Below, in pieces: positions 1-6,755 of a stretch of 6,755 bases of DNA. Position 1 is the stretch's first letter, and every line of letters begins with the position of its first letter. Source of the DNA: Nanobdellota archaeon (GTDB lineage Archaea > Nanobdellota > Nanobdellia > Woesearchaeales > UBA12501); contig JAHJCS010000230.1 in NCBI GenBank assembly GCA_018812465.1, forward strand, positions 1-6,755, written 5' to 3'. The position numbers were made by a program, and so were the translations under genes. Below the pieces are notes generated by a model, which was not told the DNA's origin, did no database searches, and saw only the letters and a program-made list of their open reading frames with translations.

Positions 1-107
1 AATCTTCTATAGAATTCTGCCTGAAGAAAAAATTCATTGAAAAAGAACATATAATAAATATTGGTGGAGTGCCTCACGCTCAGGCAGTCATTGTCCTTGA
101 TGATTAG
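1..107 (+). CDS. 3' end of an unidentified convergent gene (partial)
   Basis: From position 3 the plus strand is open for 34 codons to a TAG stop at 105-107; the other two plus frames stop early (TAG at 10-12, TGA at 38-40). The translation ends with IGGVPHAQAVIVLDD, a mix of charged helix-like residues followed by a hydrophobic strand with a Gly-Gly-Val-Pro turn, which is what a real C-terminus looks like. The pattern (Leu-Lys-rich helix, Phe-Ile, charged turn, hydrophobic strand, Gly-x-Pro, final strand) loosely recalls the C-terminal domain of pyruvate kinase and related alpha/beta domains, but this is too weak to name the gene. It converges on the DP2 gene, leaving one base between the two stop codons. 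The start lies beyond the left edge. One minus frame over the same bases is also open, so coding is probable, not certain. Confidence 0.5.
   Translation, partial: SSIEFCLKKKFIEKEHIINIGGVPHAQAVIVLDD
27..44 (-). terminator. Possible oligo-T terminator downstream of the PolD operon
   Basis: Read on the minus strand, two T runs (five and six Ts) lie about 65 to 85 nt past the DP2 stop. Archaeal termination commonly needs only such T tracts. They sit inside the presumed convergent gene, where the same bases encode lysine-rich codons, so coding alone could explain them. Confidence 0.25.
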
Positions 108-108
108 A

Positions 109-3100
109 TCAGCCAAACCATTTTCCCAGACCTTCCTGTACTTCTTTCTCCTTGCCAAAAACACTCTCTACCCTCATCTTCAGCAACTCAAGGCTCTGTT
201 TGAGGTAAGGGGGAAGGTCATACTTTTTTGCTAGACTTATAGATGGCTCCAGATATTTTATCACTGAACCTTCTGCCACAGTAAATATCAAATTGCCGCT
301 GCATTTTACACACTTGCCCATAAGAGGGGGCCGCCTGTATTTCTCATTGCATTTTGTGCATCTGAATTGTTGTGTTGAGAATTTTCTAAGGTTTCCCTTT
401 GTATCCTTGATGAAATGCTTCTCAATAACCAGTCTTGCAACATCATTTGTGTCAACCGCATGGATTCTTTCAGCAAGCTCCATCTGGCCTTTCAATTTCT
501 CTTCCATTGAAGGAAGAGTCTTATATGCTGAACAGCTTATGCCTGCGTTGATATTGGATATTGGATGTGTGTATCCTATCTTCTCATACTGCTTTTCTGT
601 GCCAAGCCTGGACTTTAGCTGTTCAACATCAACTTCCCATGGCATTTTATACTCAAGCGCAGCCTCATAAAACTCAAGAGGATAACTCCACACCACATCA
701 AGACCATGTACCATATCATCAACCTCTGAAGGCACGGTCTTAGAAGTCAATACAAGTGGGGCATCCATTGTCCTGCCTCCTCGTTTATCCGGAAGATATT
801 GTCTTGAAAAATTAAGCAACGCATCCATAAGCATCATCACACAACATTCATCACCATCACAATCTCTTCTCAATGCAGCATGCCACATGGGATGGGCATA
901 ACAGCCCTGGGTGTTTGAGAAACCAACAATCCTCCCGATGGTTCCTGTAGAGATATGAGGTGCGAGACCCACAACAAGATGTCCTATAAGATCCTCTTTT
1001 TTGTTAAGGTTGTAGAATGGCTTTTCATGATAGAGCTTCTGAAGAAGCTCATCCACAAAATTTGCCACCCTTAACAAAACAACATCAGAAGGTTCATCTA
1101 AAGCTTCTGAAGCAGAAGGGAGTATCACATCCTGAGGAAACAGTTCAAGCACCTGGTCTGGATCAGTGAGTTCTTTTCCTTTGATATCTTTCACATAACC
1201 TAATTCTCTTAATTTCTCAACAGTTGTCCTCACTTCTTTTGGCTTGAAATGGGTTATGGGAAGTTCTGTCATGTCGTATCTGGTTGTGCCATCCTTATTG
1301 ACATAGATGTCATGCTTTGATCTTATTATTCCTTTGACAAGATGTTCTGGGATGTGATCTTTGTTAGATGTTCCCCTAACTCCTTTGATTAAATCTGGAT
1401 AATCCTTGAGATTGACTATATTGAGAGCGCTTTCAAAATATTCTTTTATATCTATATCCTTGTTCATGTAGCTTTTAGCTGGCCCATGCGCTTGGCACAT
1501 TGGTTCGTTCTTAGCTCCGCAGACCTTGCAGATATACACCCGTTTTGCTTTTGTGCCGCAGATATGGCATGTTTTATAGATGGTCTCTTTGCTGCATTTC
1601 TCGCACCGGTAAACTGGAAAAACACCATTTATCTTGCCCTCTTCTAAAGCAGCCTGGAAAGATCTCAATCTTCCTCCTTCAGAACCCACCGGAAAAAGCA
1701 CTTGAGGGCTTCCAGTAAGCTTACGCATCTTTGCTTTTTCTGGCCTTCCCATCCTTGCCCCGATGAACACCCCACCTTTATCGCGTATCTTAACCCTGGA
1801 GACCTTGTTGATAATCTCAAGAGATTTGAGTTCAGGATTCTGGGATATCACATTCTTTATGCGTTCTATATTTGCCTCTTTTTCCAACCCTAAAGAAGCC
1901 AGCAAAGCAATAGAATTGTTTTTCTCAATCACTGCATATTCATTAGAAGCGACAAGATGAGGAATGCCCAACAGTTCAAGGCACCTCTTCCCTTTCTCTT
2001 CTATGGGAATAACTATTTTTGATATCTTGTTCTCGCTTGTCTCTATCTTAGATTTTGATATCCATTCAATGAAAACAGAAAGGTCCTCTCTTGAAAGTGC
2101 TCTCCAATGGAAAGTATAAAAAGGATGAAGAGGGATTCCTAGTTTCTCAGATAACATAAGAGCTGCGTCGACTGCGAGCTTGTGGTTGAATGGGTCTTTC
2201 ATAAGAATGTTTAGATTCTCTACTGAAATATTGACAAGGGAGGAGAGCTTCTCTAGATCAAGATTTCCGAATGTGTTCACTGTGGCTTTCTCAAGCTCTT
2301 TTATGTACCACTCTTCGCAATATCCTGGTGGCACAAGAATATGCCCGTTCTCAGAGAAATCTCCATAACTAAATAAGATGTCACCAAGAAACAATATCTC
2401 TTTTAGGTTGCCTGCAACTTCTTTTGCATCAGCAATTGTATTTAGATAAATAACACTTCCATCCTCAAGTTTAACTATCGGACCTTCGATAGAATCACAG
2501 ACAGTCAGTGCAGCCGCTTTTCCAGGACGCTCAACCTTGATTTGGGTTCCTGTTGCGATATACCTGTTAAGCACATATTGCGTAGCAGGATGGATTGCTG
2601 CTGCTGAATAGCCTGAAGTCCTGCATCTACCATATCTGAGCCTGAACCCACCGTATTTTAAAGGATGGGAAAGTACAGGTCTTCCAGCGACCAGATCTTT
2701 TATGTAAGTGAAATTTGGTTTTATCTTCTCGCCACTGTCTTCTGCCTTATTTTCCTGCCCTTTTGCCTTTACTTTCTTTTGGAGATCGAGAAAGTCCTTC
2801 AGAAACATCCAATCTATCTCGAACTTCAGCCCCCATTTCTCCACTCTTTTCCAAAGTTTTGGGGCTTTCTGGCATAAACCCTCACCAAACACAAGACACA
2901 TCCCCCCACGAATCCTGTTGGTCTCAAGTCTGGGAATATCTTTATGATTAGAGACCTCCATCTGTTCTGTGGGATCACCATTGAGCTCCACAGGCAATCT
3001 TCTGGCAAGAAACTCTATCTCTTCATCAGAAGGCATATACTGAAGATTTGTGATACGTTCATGATAATCATGGAGTTCTGTGACGAATCGCTTGACCTCA

Positions 3101-3660
3101 TCTTCAGTGGGGTCATATGGTTCATAACCCATCTTCTTTCTTATGTAATCTATGAGGATGACAGAAAAAGAAGCAGCTGTTCCTCCTGCACCTCGTATAG
3201 GGCCAGAATAAAAAGCGGCTAAATATTCTTTTCCGTCTTTCCTCTTTTTTATCTTTATTTCAGTGAATCCTTCCAATGGAGCTGCCACAATACCCATGGT
3301 GTGATAAGCAAAACCTACTCTCACACCAATCTCCATAGCTTCTTTTTTAGAATCAAACTTGCAGAATTTCTGTTTTGCCACTTCTTCGCCTATCAGCAAA
3401 GCAACTTCCCAGGAGGAAGCACCATGCTCTTGCTCAAGCTCATGGATCCTATGGATCATTCCAGTGCCCTTAAGCTGTGGAGCCACATCAGAGATTAGAC
3501 CCGCTACCCTCTCTGCCATATTTCTGGCTATAGGAATATCTACATACTCTTCAGGATCAAACCCCAGATTTCTTGATCTTTCAGCTATATCATAAGATTT
3601 TTTGATATCTGTATCCAGATTATCAAAATATTGCTGCATCTCTGGGCTTGTTTCTGGCAT
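109..3660 (-). CDS. polC: DNA polymerase D (PolD) large catalytic subunit DP2
   Basis: This is the polymerising subunit of the archaeal replicative polymerase PolD, which works with DP1 and the PCNA clamp at the fork. The 1183 aa length is typical for intein-free DP2. The family N-terminal region is clear, with YSGPIRGAGGTA at residues 151-162 and VAGRPVLSHPLKYGGFRLRYG around 324-344. A charged, probably flexible linker lies near 296-314. Two zinc sites follow: C686, C689, C698, C701 and C711, C714, C722, H725. The catalytic motif RRDCDGDE spans 931-938; D935 and D937 match the two metal-binding aspartates known in Pyrococcus DP2. KRGGRTMDAPLVLT follows at 959-972. A third zinc site uses C1101, C1104, C1117 and C1120. 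The last residues, QEGLGKWF (1175-1182), form a PCNA-binding PIP box. No intein interrupts the active site. The ATG start lies one base after the upstream stop and has a GGAG ribosome site; the stop is TGA. Confidence 0.97.
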   Translation of the reverse strand: MPETSPEMQQYFDNLDTDIKKSYDIAERSRNLGFDPEEYVDIPIARNMAERVAGLISDVAPQLKGTGMIHRIHELEQEHGASSWEVALLIGEEVAKQKFCKFDSKKEAMEIGVRVGFAYHTMGIVAAPLEGFTEIKIKKRKDGKEYLAAFYSGPIRGAGGTAASFSVILIDYIRKKMGYEPYDPTEDEVKRFVTELHDYHERITNLQYMPSDEEIEFLARRLPVELNGDPTEQMEVSNHKDIPRLETNRIRGGMCLVFGEGLCQKAPKLWKRVEKWGLKFEIDWMFLKDFLDLQKKVKAKGQENKAEDSGEKIKPNFTYIKDLVAGRPVLSHPLKYGGFRLRYGRCRTSGYSAAAIHPATQYVLNRYIATGTQIKVERPGKAAALTVCDSIEGPIVKLEDGSVIYLNTIADAKEVAGNLKEILFLGDILFSYGDFSENGHILVPPGYCEEWYIKELEKATVNTFGNLDLEKLSSLVNISVENLNILMKDPFNHKLAVDAALMLSEKLGIPLHPFYTFHWRALSREDLSVFIEWISKSKIETSENKISKIVIPIEEKGKRCLELLGIPHLVASNEYAVIEKNNSIALLASLGLEKEANIERIKNVISQNPELKSLEIINKVSRVKIRDKGGVFIGARMGRPEKAKMRKLTGSPQVLFPVGSEGGRLRSFQAALEEGKINGVFPVYRCEKCSKETIYKTCHICGTKAKRVYICKVCGAKNEPMCQAHGPAKSYMNKDIDIKEYFESALNIVNLKDYPDLIKGVRGTSNKDHIPEHLVKGIIRSKHDIYVNKDGTTRYDMTELPITHFKPKEVRTTVEKLRELGYVKDIKGKELTDPDQVLELFPQDVILPSASEALDEPSDVVLLRVANFVDELLQKLYHEKPFYNLNKKEDLIGHLVVGLAPHISTGTIGRIVGFSNTQGCYAHPMWHAALRRDCDGDECCVMMLMDALLNFSRQYLPDKRGGRTMDAPLVLTSKTVPSEVDDMVHGLDVVWSYPLEFYEAALEYKMPWEVDVEQLKSRLGTEKQYEKIGYTHPISNINAGISCSAYKTLPSMEEKLKGQMELAERIHAVDTNDVARLVIEKHFIKDTKGNLRKFSTQQFRCTKCNEKYRRPPLMGKCVKCSGNLIFTVAEGSVIKYLEPSISLAKKYDLPPYLKQSLELLKMRVESVFGKEKEVQEGLGKWFG

Positions 3661-3661
3661 T

Positions 3662-4642
3662 TTAACTCCAACTTATCTTTATATACCTGCCTTTTTCCTG
3701 TTTCTTCCTGAAATCAGTGGTGATTCTTTTTATTTCATTATCAATCTCAGACACCCGGGTTATCTTTCCACCTTCAGAAACAAATGGGTCTATATATCTG
3801 CATTTTGCTTTGATAAAAAAATCATAATTATGATGGTCTTCTTGTACTTTAATTCGGGGGTTGATAAGTTTCATACGCATTATGACTTCTTTGTTCTTTG
3901 AACTCAGAAGCTTGTTCAGAAGAAAATCGTCAGTCTTAAAGAAATCTTCATAAACAATGATATTATTATTTAATGCTATCTTCATTGCTTCAGCGCAAAG
4001 AGAGTACACAGCATTCTGCACTGGGCTTCTGTAGTACTCTTCGTCCATCTTCATAAGAATCAAAGTCAGTCTTATTGCATCCCTCACTTTTGAAAGGAAT
4101 ATTGTCTTGCCATCTGTTCTTAGGGAATCAACAAAAGAAAATGTCTCTTCTTTGCTGATTAAACCATAATTCAGACTGTCTCTGAGAATATAATCAACCC
4201 TATCTGCGCACAGATCTGGAAGCTCTTTATCCAACAGAAAAAAGTTTTTGTTATCTAAAATAAAGCTTGTATCTATGCCTTCTTTAAGCAGAAAACCATT
4301 TATTTCAGAGTTTATAACTATTCCTGCCTGTGCCTCATCATTTGAATCCTGCTCCTCGTGCCTTCCAACAACATAATCATATACATGAGAAAAAGCAGTA
4401 TGCCCTATATCATGAATAAGCCCTGCAATCTGCTCTTCTCTTGAAGCACCAAGTTTCCTGAGCAGAAAATAAACACCCAGACAATGCTCAAACCTGGTAG
4501 TGACCATCCAGGGAGTTACAAACTTTAAGGCCCCATATTGGTTTACTCCTTTCAGCCTCTGCATTTCTTTTGTTTTGATGATATCCAAAGCTAACTTATC
4601 CTTGATTTCCTGTTTTCCGTATACTTTGTCTATCAATTTCAT
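3662..4642 (-). CDS. HD-domain phosphohydrolase, SAMHD1/dGTPase-like
   Basis: A 326 aa cytosolic protein with no signal peptide or membrane segment. The metal-binding HD signature is complete: H53 in TRFEHCLGV, H77-D78 in GLIHDIGHTAFSH (with H81 and H86 also kept), and D147 in LCADRVDYILRDSLNYGL. The pattern RFEH..LG, HDIGH..FSH and DR.DYILRDS is that of the SAMHD1/dGTPase-like branch of HD hydrolases (COG1078 type), whose studied members remove triphosphate from dNTPs. The middle of the protein (YYRSPVQNAVYSL near 204-215, then an EDF..TDD.LL stretch near 232-242) also fits that branch. It is shorter than SAMHD1 and lacks a SAM domain. dNTP hydrolysis is an inference; other phosphoesters are possible. 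The gene starts 9 nt after the DP1 stop with only a weak ribosome site (AGAGAT) and ends one base before DP2, so it is presumably co-transcribed and translationally coupled with the polymerase genes. Confidence 0.9.
   Translation of the reverse strand: MKLIDKVYGKQEIKDKLALDIIKTKEMQRLKGVNQYGALKFVTPWMVTTRFEHCLGVYFLLRKLGASREEQIAGLIHDIGHTAFSHVYDYVVGRHEEQDSNDEAQAGIVINSEINGFLLKEGIDTSFILDNKNFFLLDKELPDLCADRVDYILRDSLNYGLISKEETFSFVDSLRTDGKTIFLSKVRDAIRLTLILMKMDEEYYRSPVQNAVYSLCAEAMKIALNNNIIVYEDFFKTDDFLLNKLLSSKNKEVIMRMKLINPRIKVQEDHHNYDFFIKAKCRYIDPFVSEGGKITRVSEIDNEIKRITTDFRKKQEKGRYIKISWS
3666..3669 (-). promoter_or_regulatory. Ribosome binding site for DP2
   Basis: On the minus strand the sequence reads TTGGAGTTAAAATG: a GGAG core 5 nt before the DP2 ATG at 3660. 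It lies inside the last codons of the HD gene (Ser-Trp-Ser-stop), so ribosomes finishing the HD protein would be placed to restart on DP2. It is the clearest ribosome site in the window and supports this ATG as the DP2 start. Confidence 0.6.
3678..3685 (-). promoter_or_regulatory. Possible internal TATA box before DP2
   Basis: The minus strand reads TATATAAA here, preceded by a purine-rich stretch (AGGAAAAAGGCAGG) that could act as a BRE. Its centre is about 21 nt before the DP2 ATG, slightly too close for a normal leaderless start (about 25 nt from TATA centre to the transcription start). The bases also encode Arg-Tyr-Ile-Lys of the HD protein, so the match may be chance. Confidence 0.25.
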
Positions 4643-4651
4643 AGTATCTCT

Positions 4652-6247
4652 TTATTTATCAAACCTCAATATCTTCACTTTTCTTGTCTTAAGATTGACA
4701 AGAGGTACCCTTGCAGGCTCTGGCGAATGCCCCACCTTCTCTTGGAAATTGGTAGTAGATTGCCAGCAGCTTCCGCATATCATGGTTATGTTCTTGTAAT
4801 TGGCAACGTATGATTTGTGGATATGGCCTGTAACAAAGAAATCCGGCACTTTTTCCATGACCAAACAATCCCTTAAAGGATCAGCCACATATAATGTTGA
4901 GGTATACGCTGGAGCCAGATGTCTTCTCTGAAGAAGAAATTTCATGATAAGGTCAGCACGGTCATATCCTCCTTTCTCTCGTATAGTATCCACATTAGCC
5001 ACATAGTAATCAAAACTGTAACCATGATAAAGGAGAATATCAAAACCAGGGAATCCTTCAGAAGAATGTATATTCACCAGTGATGGATTGCTGACCATCA
5101 CAACATTCTTGAGCTGCCATAATGATCTTGCATACTCCTTGCTTAAGCAAGGCTGAGGCTCAGATATTCTGAGGGCATCATGATTGCCTGGGCATATGAT
5201 TATTTTTATGTGTTCAGGAATCTCTTTCAGAAGCCTTGCACATTCATCATACTGTTGGTATATATCTTTGATAATCAGCTCTTTATCCTGCTCTGGGTAT
5301 ATCCCCACCCCGTCTACGAGATCCCCTATTATAAATATATAATCCACTTTAGATGCTAACTCTTTCTGGCTGTCATTGCCTGATTCTCCTTTGATCCAAG
5401 AAAGGAATTTATTGAATTCTTCAGGGAGGAAGGTGTCACTACCTACATGAAGATCGGACAAGAATGCTGCATAACTCTCGTCTGGTGCTTTTTTTATCTC
5501 ATTATGCATAGGGACATCTGGCAAAACTATGCTGTTAGCAAAAACTATATTATCTCCATTGGTTCCGACAACACCAATCACTTCATCTAGCACCAGCTCT
5601 TTAGCGGCCTTATACAGGTCTGATTTGTTCTGGCCTGCAAAAACCTTGATTGTTCCAGTCTGATCCTCCAGAGTCAGCATGATATTATTGTTGGATGTGA
5701 TAGACTTTTCGAGAACATTACCTATCAGAGAACACGCACTCTTATCCTTCTTACCGATAAGCCTGGAAATAGATGTTGCGTTCATGAGTTCTTGGCGGTT
5801 CATCAGGATCTTCCTTATTGACTCATATCTTTTGTTGAAAAGATACACAAAATCATTCACTTCTTTCTTTTTAGCATCTTCATCATAAGAGAAAAGAATA
5901 TTAACACATGGGATACCTGGCCTGCATACCCCCATCAGACTAGACACTCCATTCTTCTCGATTAAGGTCTTTACAGAGTCTTGAATATATCCTTTTTCCT
6001 GCAATACCTTGCTTTTCTCAAATTCTTTCCAAAGGATATTTGTTTTTCCATCATTAAGCAGATCTATCACCTCATTGTTGAGAAAAAAAAGGTTGTTTTC
6101 ATTAATGCTCTGGGATAACCATCTAAACAGCTGGTCTTCTTTGAAATTCTCAGATACCTTGCTGATGAAATCATTCCCAAGCAGTGTATTTCTCTGCAGA
6201 AAATAGTTTACTACTTGTTTTTTCTTTTCTAAACTAATACAATCCAT
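4652..6247 (-). CDS. polB: DNA polymerase D (PolD) small subunit DP1, proofreading exonuclease
   Basis: DP1 is the Mre11-like 3'-5' exonuclease and structural partner of DP2 in PolD. With the ATG at 6245-6247 the protein has 531 aa. A helical N-terminal region (about 1-80) is followed by a linker and an OB fold around 172-244 (SLIGNVLEK, then MLTLEDQTGTIKVFAG). A calcineurin-like phosphoesterase domain then runs to the C-terminus. All metal ligands of the Mre11 type are visible: D265 and H267 (SDLHVGSD), D309 (IIGDLVDG), N355-H356 (PGNHD), H408 (LLYHGYS), H475 and H477 (VTGHIH). The conserved tail with WQSTTNFQ near 495-502 and a final Val-Asn-Leu strand is also present. A longer reading starts at a TTG at 6280, overlapping cdc6 and lacking a ribosome site. 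The ATG lies 4 nt after the cdc6 stop, with AAGG about 8 nt upstream, and is preferred. Unlike eukaryotic B subunits, which have lost the nuclease, this one should be active. Confidence 0.96.
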   Translation of the reverse strand: MDCISLEKKKQVVNYFLQRNTLLGNDFISKVSENFKEDQLFRWLSQSINENNLFFLNNEVIDLLNDGKTNILWKEFEKSKVLQEKGYIQDSVKTLIEKNGVSSLMGVCRPGIPCVNILFSYDEDAKKKEVNDFVYLFNKRYESIRKILMNRQELMNATSISRLIGKKDKSACSLIGNVLEKSITSNNNIMLTLEDQTGTIKVFAGQNKSDLYKAAKELVLDEVIGVVGTNGDNIVFANSIVLPDVPMHNEIKKAPDESYAAFLSDLHVGSDTFLPEEFNKFLSWIKGESGNDSQKELASKVDYIFIIGDLVDGVGIYPEQDKELIIKDIYQQYDECARLLKEIPEHIKIIICPGNHDALRISEPQPCLSKEYARSLWQLKNVVMVSNPSLVNIHSSEGFPGFDILLYHGYSFDYYVANVDTIREKGGYDRADLIMKFLLQRRHLAPAYTSTLYVADPLRDCLVMEKVPDFFVTGHIHKSYVANYKNITMICGSCWQSTTNFQEKVGHSPEPARVPLVNLKTRKVKILRFDK

Positions 6248-6251
6248 ATGA

Positions 6252-6755
6252 TCAGCCTTCAAATTCGAGGTCTTTCTCAAGAATATTTTTTATCTTAAGG
6301 AGAATATTCTCATTCACAGCAAAATCAATCTCTCTTGTCCTGCCATATCTTCCTTTTGATGTGACTCTGGCATTGATTATGCCAAGCATGTCAAGTTCTG
6401 CCACAATATCAGACACACGCCTTTGGGTTAAGGGCCTAAGACCTGTCCTTTGGCATATCTTTTTGTAGACCTCATATATCTCACCTGTGAATATTGTGTC
6501 TTTTGAGTTCATGAAGACTTTCAGGATAGCATAAAGTGTTGCCTGGAATTGTTTTGGCTGAGCAACTACTATATCGACAACACGCTCTCTTTCTATCTTC
6601 TCTTCAGCCTCATCAATATCCTTGATGGTTACTTTAGTCTGCCCTTTCCTTTCAGCCAACTCTGAAGATACCCTGAGAAGGTCTATTGCTCTTCTTGCGT
6701 CTCCGTGCTCTCTGGCTGCGTAAGCTGCGCATTTCTCTATCACACCAGGTTCAAG
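6252..6755 (-). CDS. cdc6: Orc1/Cdc6 replication initiator, C-terminal part (5' end outside window)
   Basis: The frame is open to the right edge, giving the last 167 residues of an origin-binding AAA+ initiator. The fragment begins LEPGVIEKCAAYAAREHGDARR, which contains the sensor-2 region (GDARRAIDLLR, fragment residues 18-28) of the Orc1/Cdc6 lid domain. It continues with the helix KIERERVVDIVVAQP typical of the family. From about residue 68 to the end is the winged-helix DNA-binding domain: TGEIYEVYKKICQ, then the recognition helix RRVSDIVAELDMLG and a basic wing GRYGRTREIDF. The Walker A and B motifs and the start codon lie upstream, beyond 6755. The GTG at 6741-6743 is an internal valine in this conserved region, not the start. 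The stop is TGA. In other archaea this protein binds origin recognition boxes and helps load the MCM helicase; placing it directly before DP1 matches the gene order known from Pyrococcus. Confidence 0.95.
   Translation of the reverse strand, partial: LEPGVIEKCAAYAAREHGDARRAIDLLRVSSELAERKGQTKVTIKDIDEAEEKIERERVVDIVVAQPKQFQATLYAILKVFMNSKDTIFTGEIYEVYKKICQRTGLRPLTQRRVSDIVAELDMLGIINARVTSKGRYGRTREIDFAVNENILLKIKNILEKDLEFEG
6256..6260 (-). promoter_or_regulatory. Weak ribosome binding site for DP1, decides start
   Basis: GAAGG on the minus strand lies 8 nt before the ATG at 6247 and within the last codons of cdc6; with the following CTGAT it partly matches the archaeal GGAGGTGAT consensus. The alternative TTG at 6280 has only an A/T-rich stretch before it. 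This favours the ATG and a 531 aa DP1. Confidence 0.4.

Noticed and set aside
70..86. Small hairpin, TGCCT and AGGCA around a 7-base loop
   Set aside because: A 5 bp stem with no following T run, lying in a probable coding end; too weak to call a terminator or structured RNA.
2715..2775. Charged Lys/Glu/Gly-rich stretch of DP2 (about residues 296-314) as an insertion or foreign segment
   Set aside because: The reading frame is intact and conserved DP2 sequence resumes at once on both sides; a variable flexible linker is the simpler explanation.
2826..3008. 60-codon minus-strand frame inside DP2
   Set aside because: It overlaps DP2 in another frame on the same strand, where the DP2 protein sequence is conserved and continuous.
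293..3595. Open frames on the plus strand across the DP2 gene, the longest 125 codons at 293-670
   Set aside because: They lie opposite highly conserved DP2 coding sequence, have Ser/Phe/Cys-rich compositions typical of antisense frames and show no recognisable domains.
6248..6280. Extended DP1 start at a TTG (position 6280) adding 11 residues
   Set aside because: It overlaps the cdc6 end, has no ribosome site, and the added residues look unlike a DP1 N-terminus. The ATG at 6247 has AAGG at a suitable distance.
6741..6743. GTG as the start of a short, stand-alone winged-helix protein
   Set aside because: The frame continues to the window edge as LEPG, and the GTG falls in the conserved lid domain of Orc1/Cdc6, so it is an internal valine.

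Overview
This window is archaeal. It carries both subunits of the archaea-specific family D DNA polymerase (PolD: small subunit DP1 and large subunit DP2) and the C-terminal part of an Orc1/Cdc6 replication initiator. PolD occurs in Euryarchaeota, DPANN, Thaumarchaeota and related lineages but not in classical Crenarchaeota. By eye the DNA is moderately AT-rich and the genes are packed almost without intergenic sequence. That would suit a compact-genome lineage such as DPANN, but the sequence does not settle the phylum.

Layout: four genes lie head to tail on the minus strand and read from the right edge to the left: orc1/cdc6 (cut off at 6755, stop at 6252), DP1 (ATG at 6247, stop at 4652), an HD-domain phosphohydrolase (4642 to 3662) and DP2 (3660 to 109). 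The gaps are 4, 9 and 1 nt, so this looks like one replication operon read through from outside the window. At the left edge an open frame on the plus strand (about 1 to 107) looks like the 3' end of a convergent gene. Its TAG stop lies 1 nt from the DP2 stop. No stretch of 300 bases lacks a gene, and no rRNA, tRNA, CRISPR array, insertion sequence or origin repeats were seen.

How the genes fit together: Orc1/Cdc6 recognises the origin and helps load the replicative helicase. DP1 and DP2 form the PolD holoenzyme, with DP1 supplying the Mre11-like 3'-5' proofreading nuclease and DP2 the polymerase active site (two-barrel, RNA-polymerase-like fold), zinc sites and a C-terminal PCNA-binding motif. 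All key catalytic residues of both subunits are present, so the enzyme should be functional.

The feature most worth a second look is the SAMHD1/dGTPase-like HD phosphohydrolase inserted between the two polymerase subunit genes, which lie next to each other in Pyrococcus-type operons. A dNTP-directed hydrolase co-expressed with the replicative polymerase would suggest control or clean-up of the nucleotide pool, but its substrate cannot be read from sequence.
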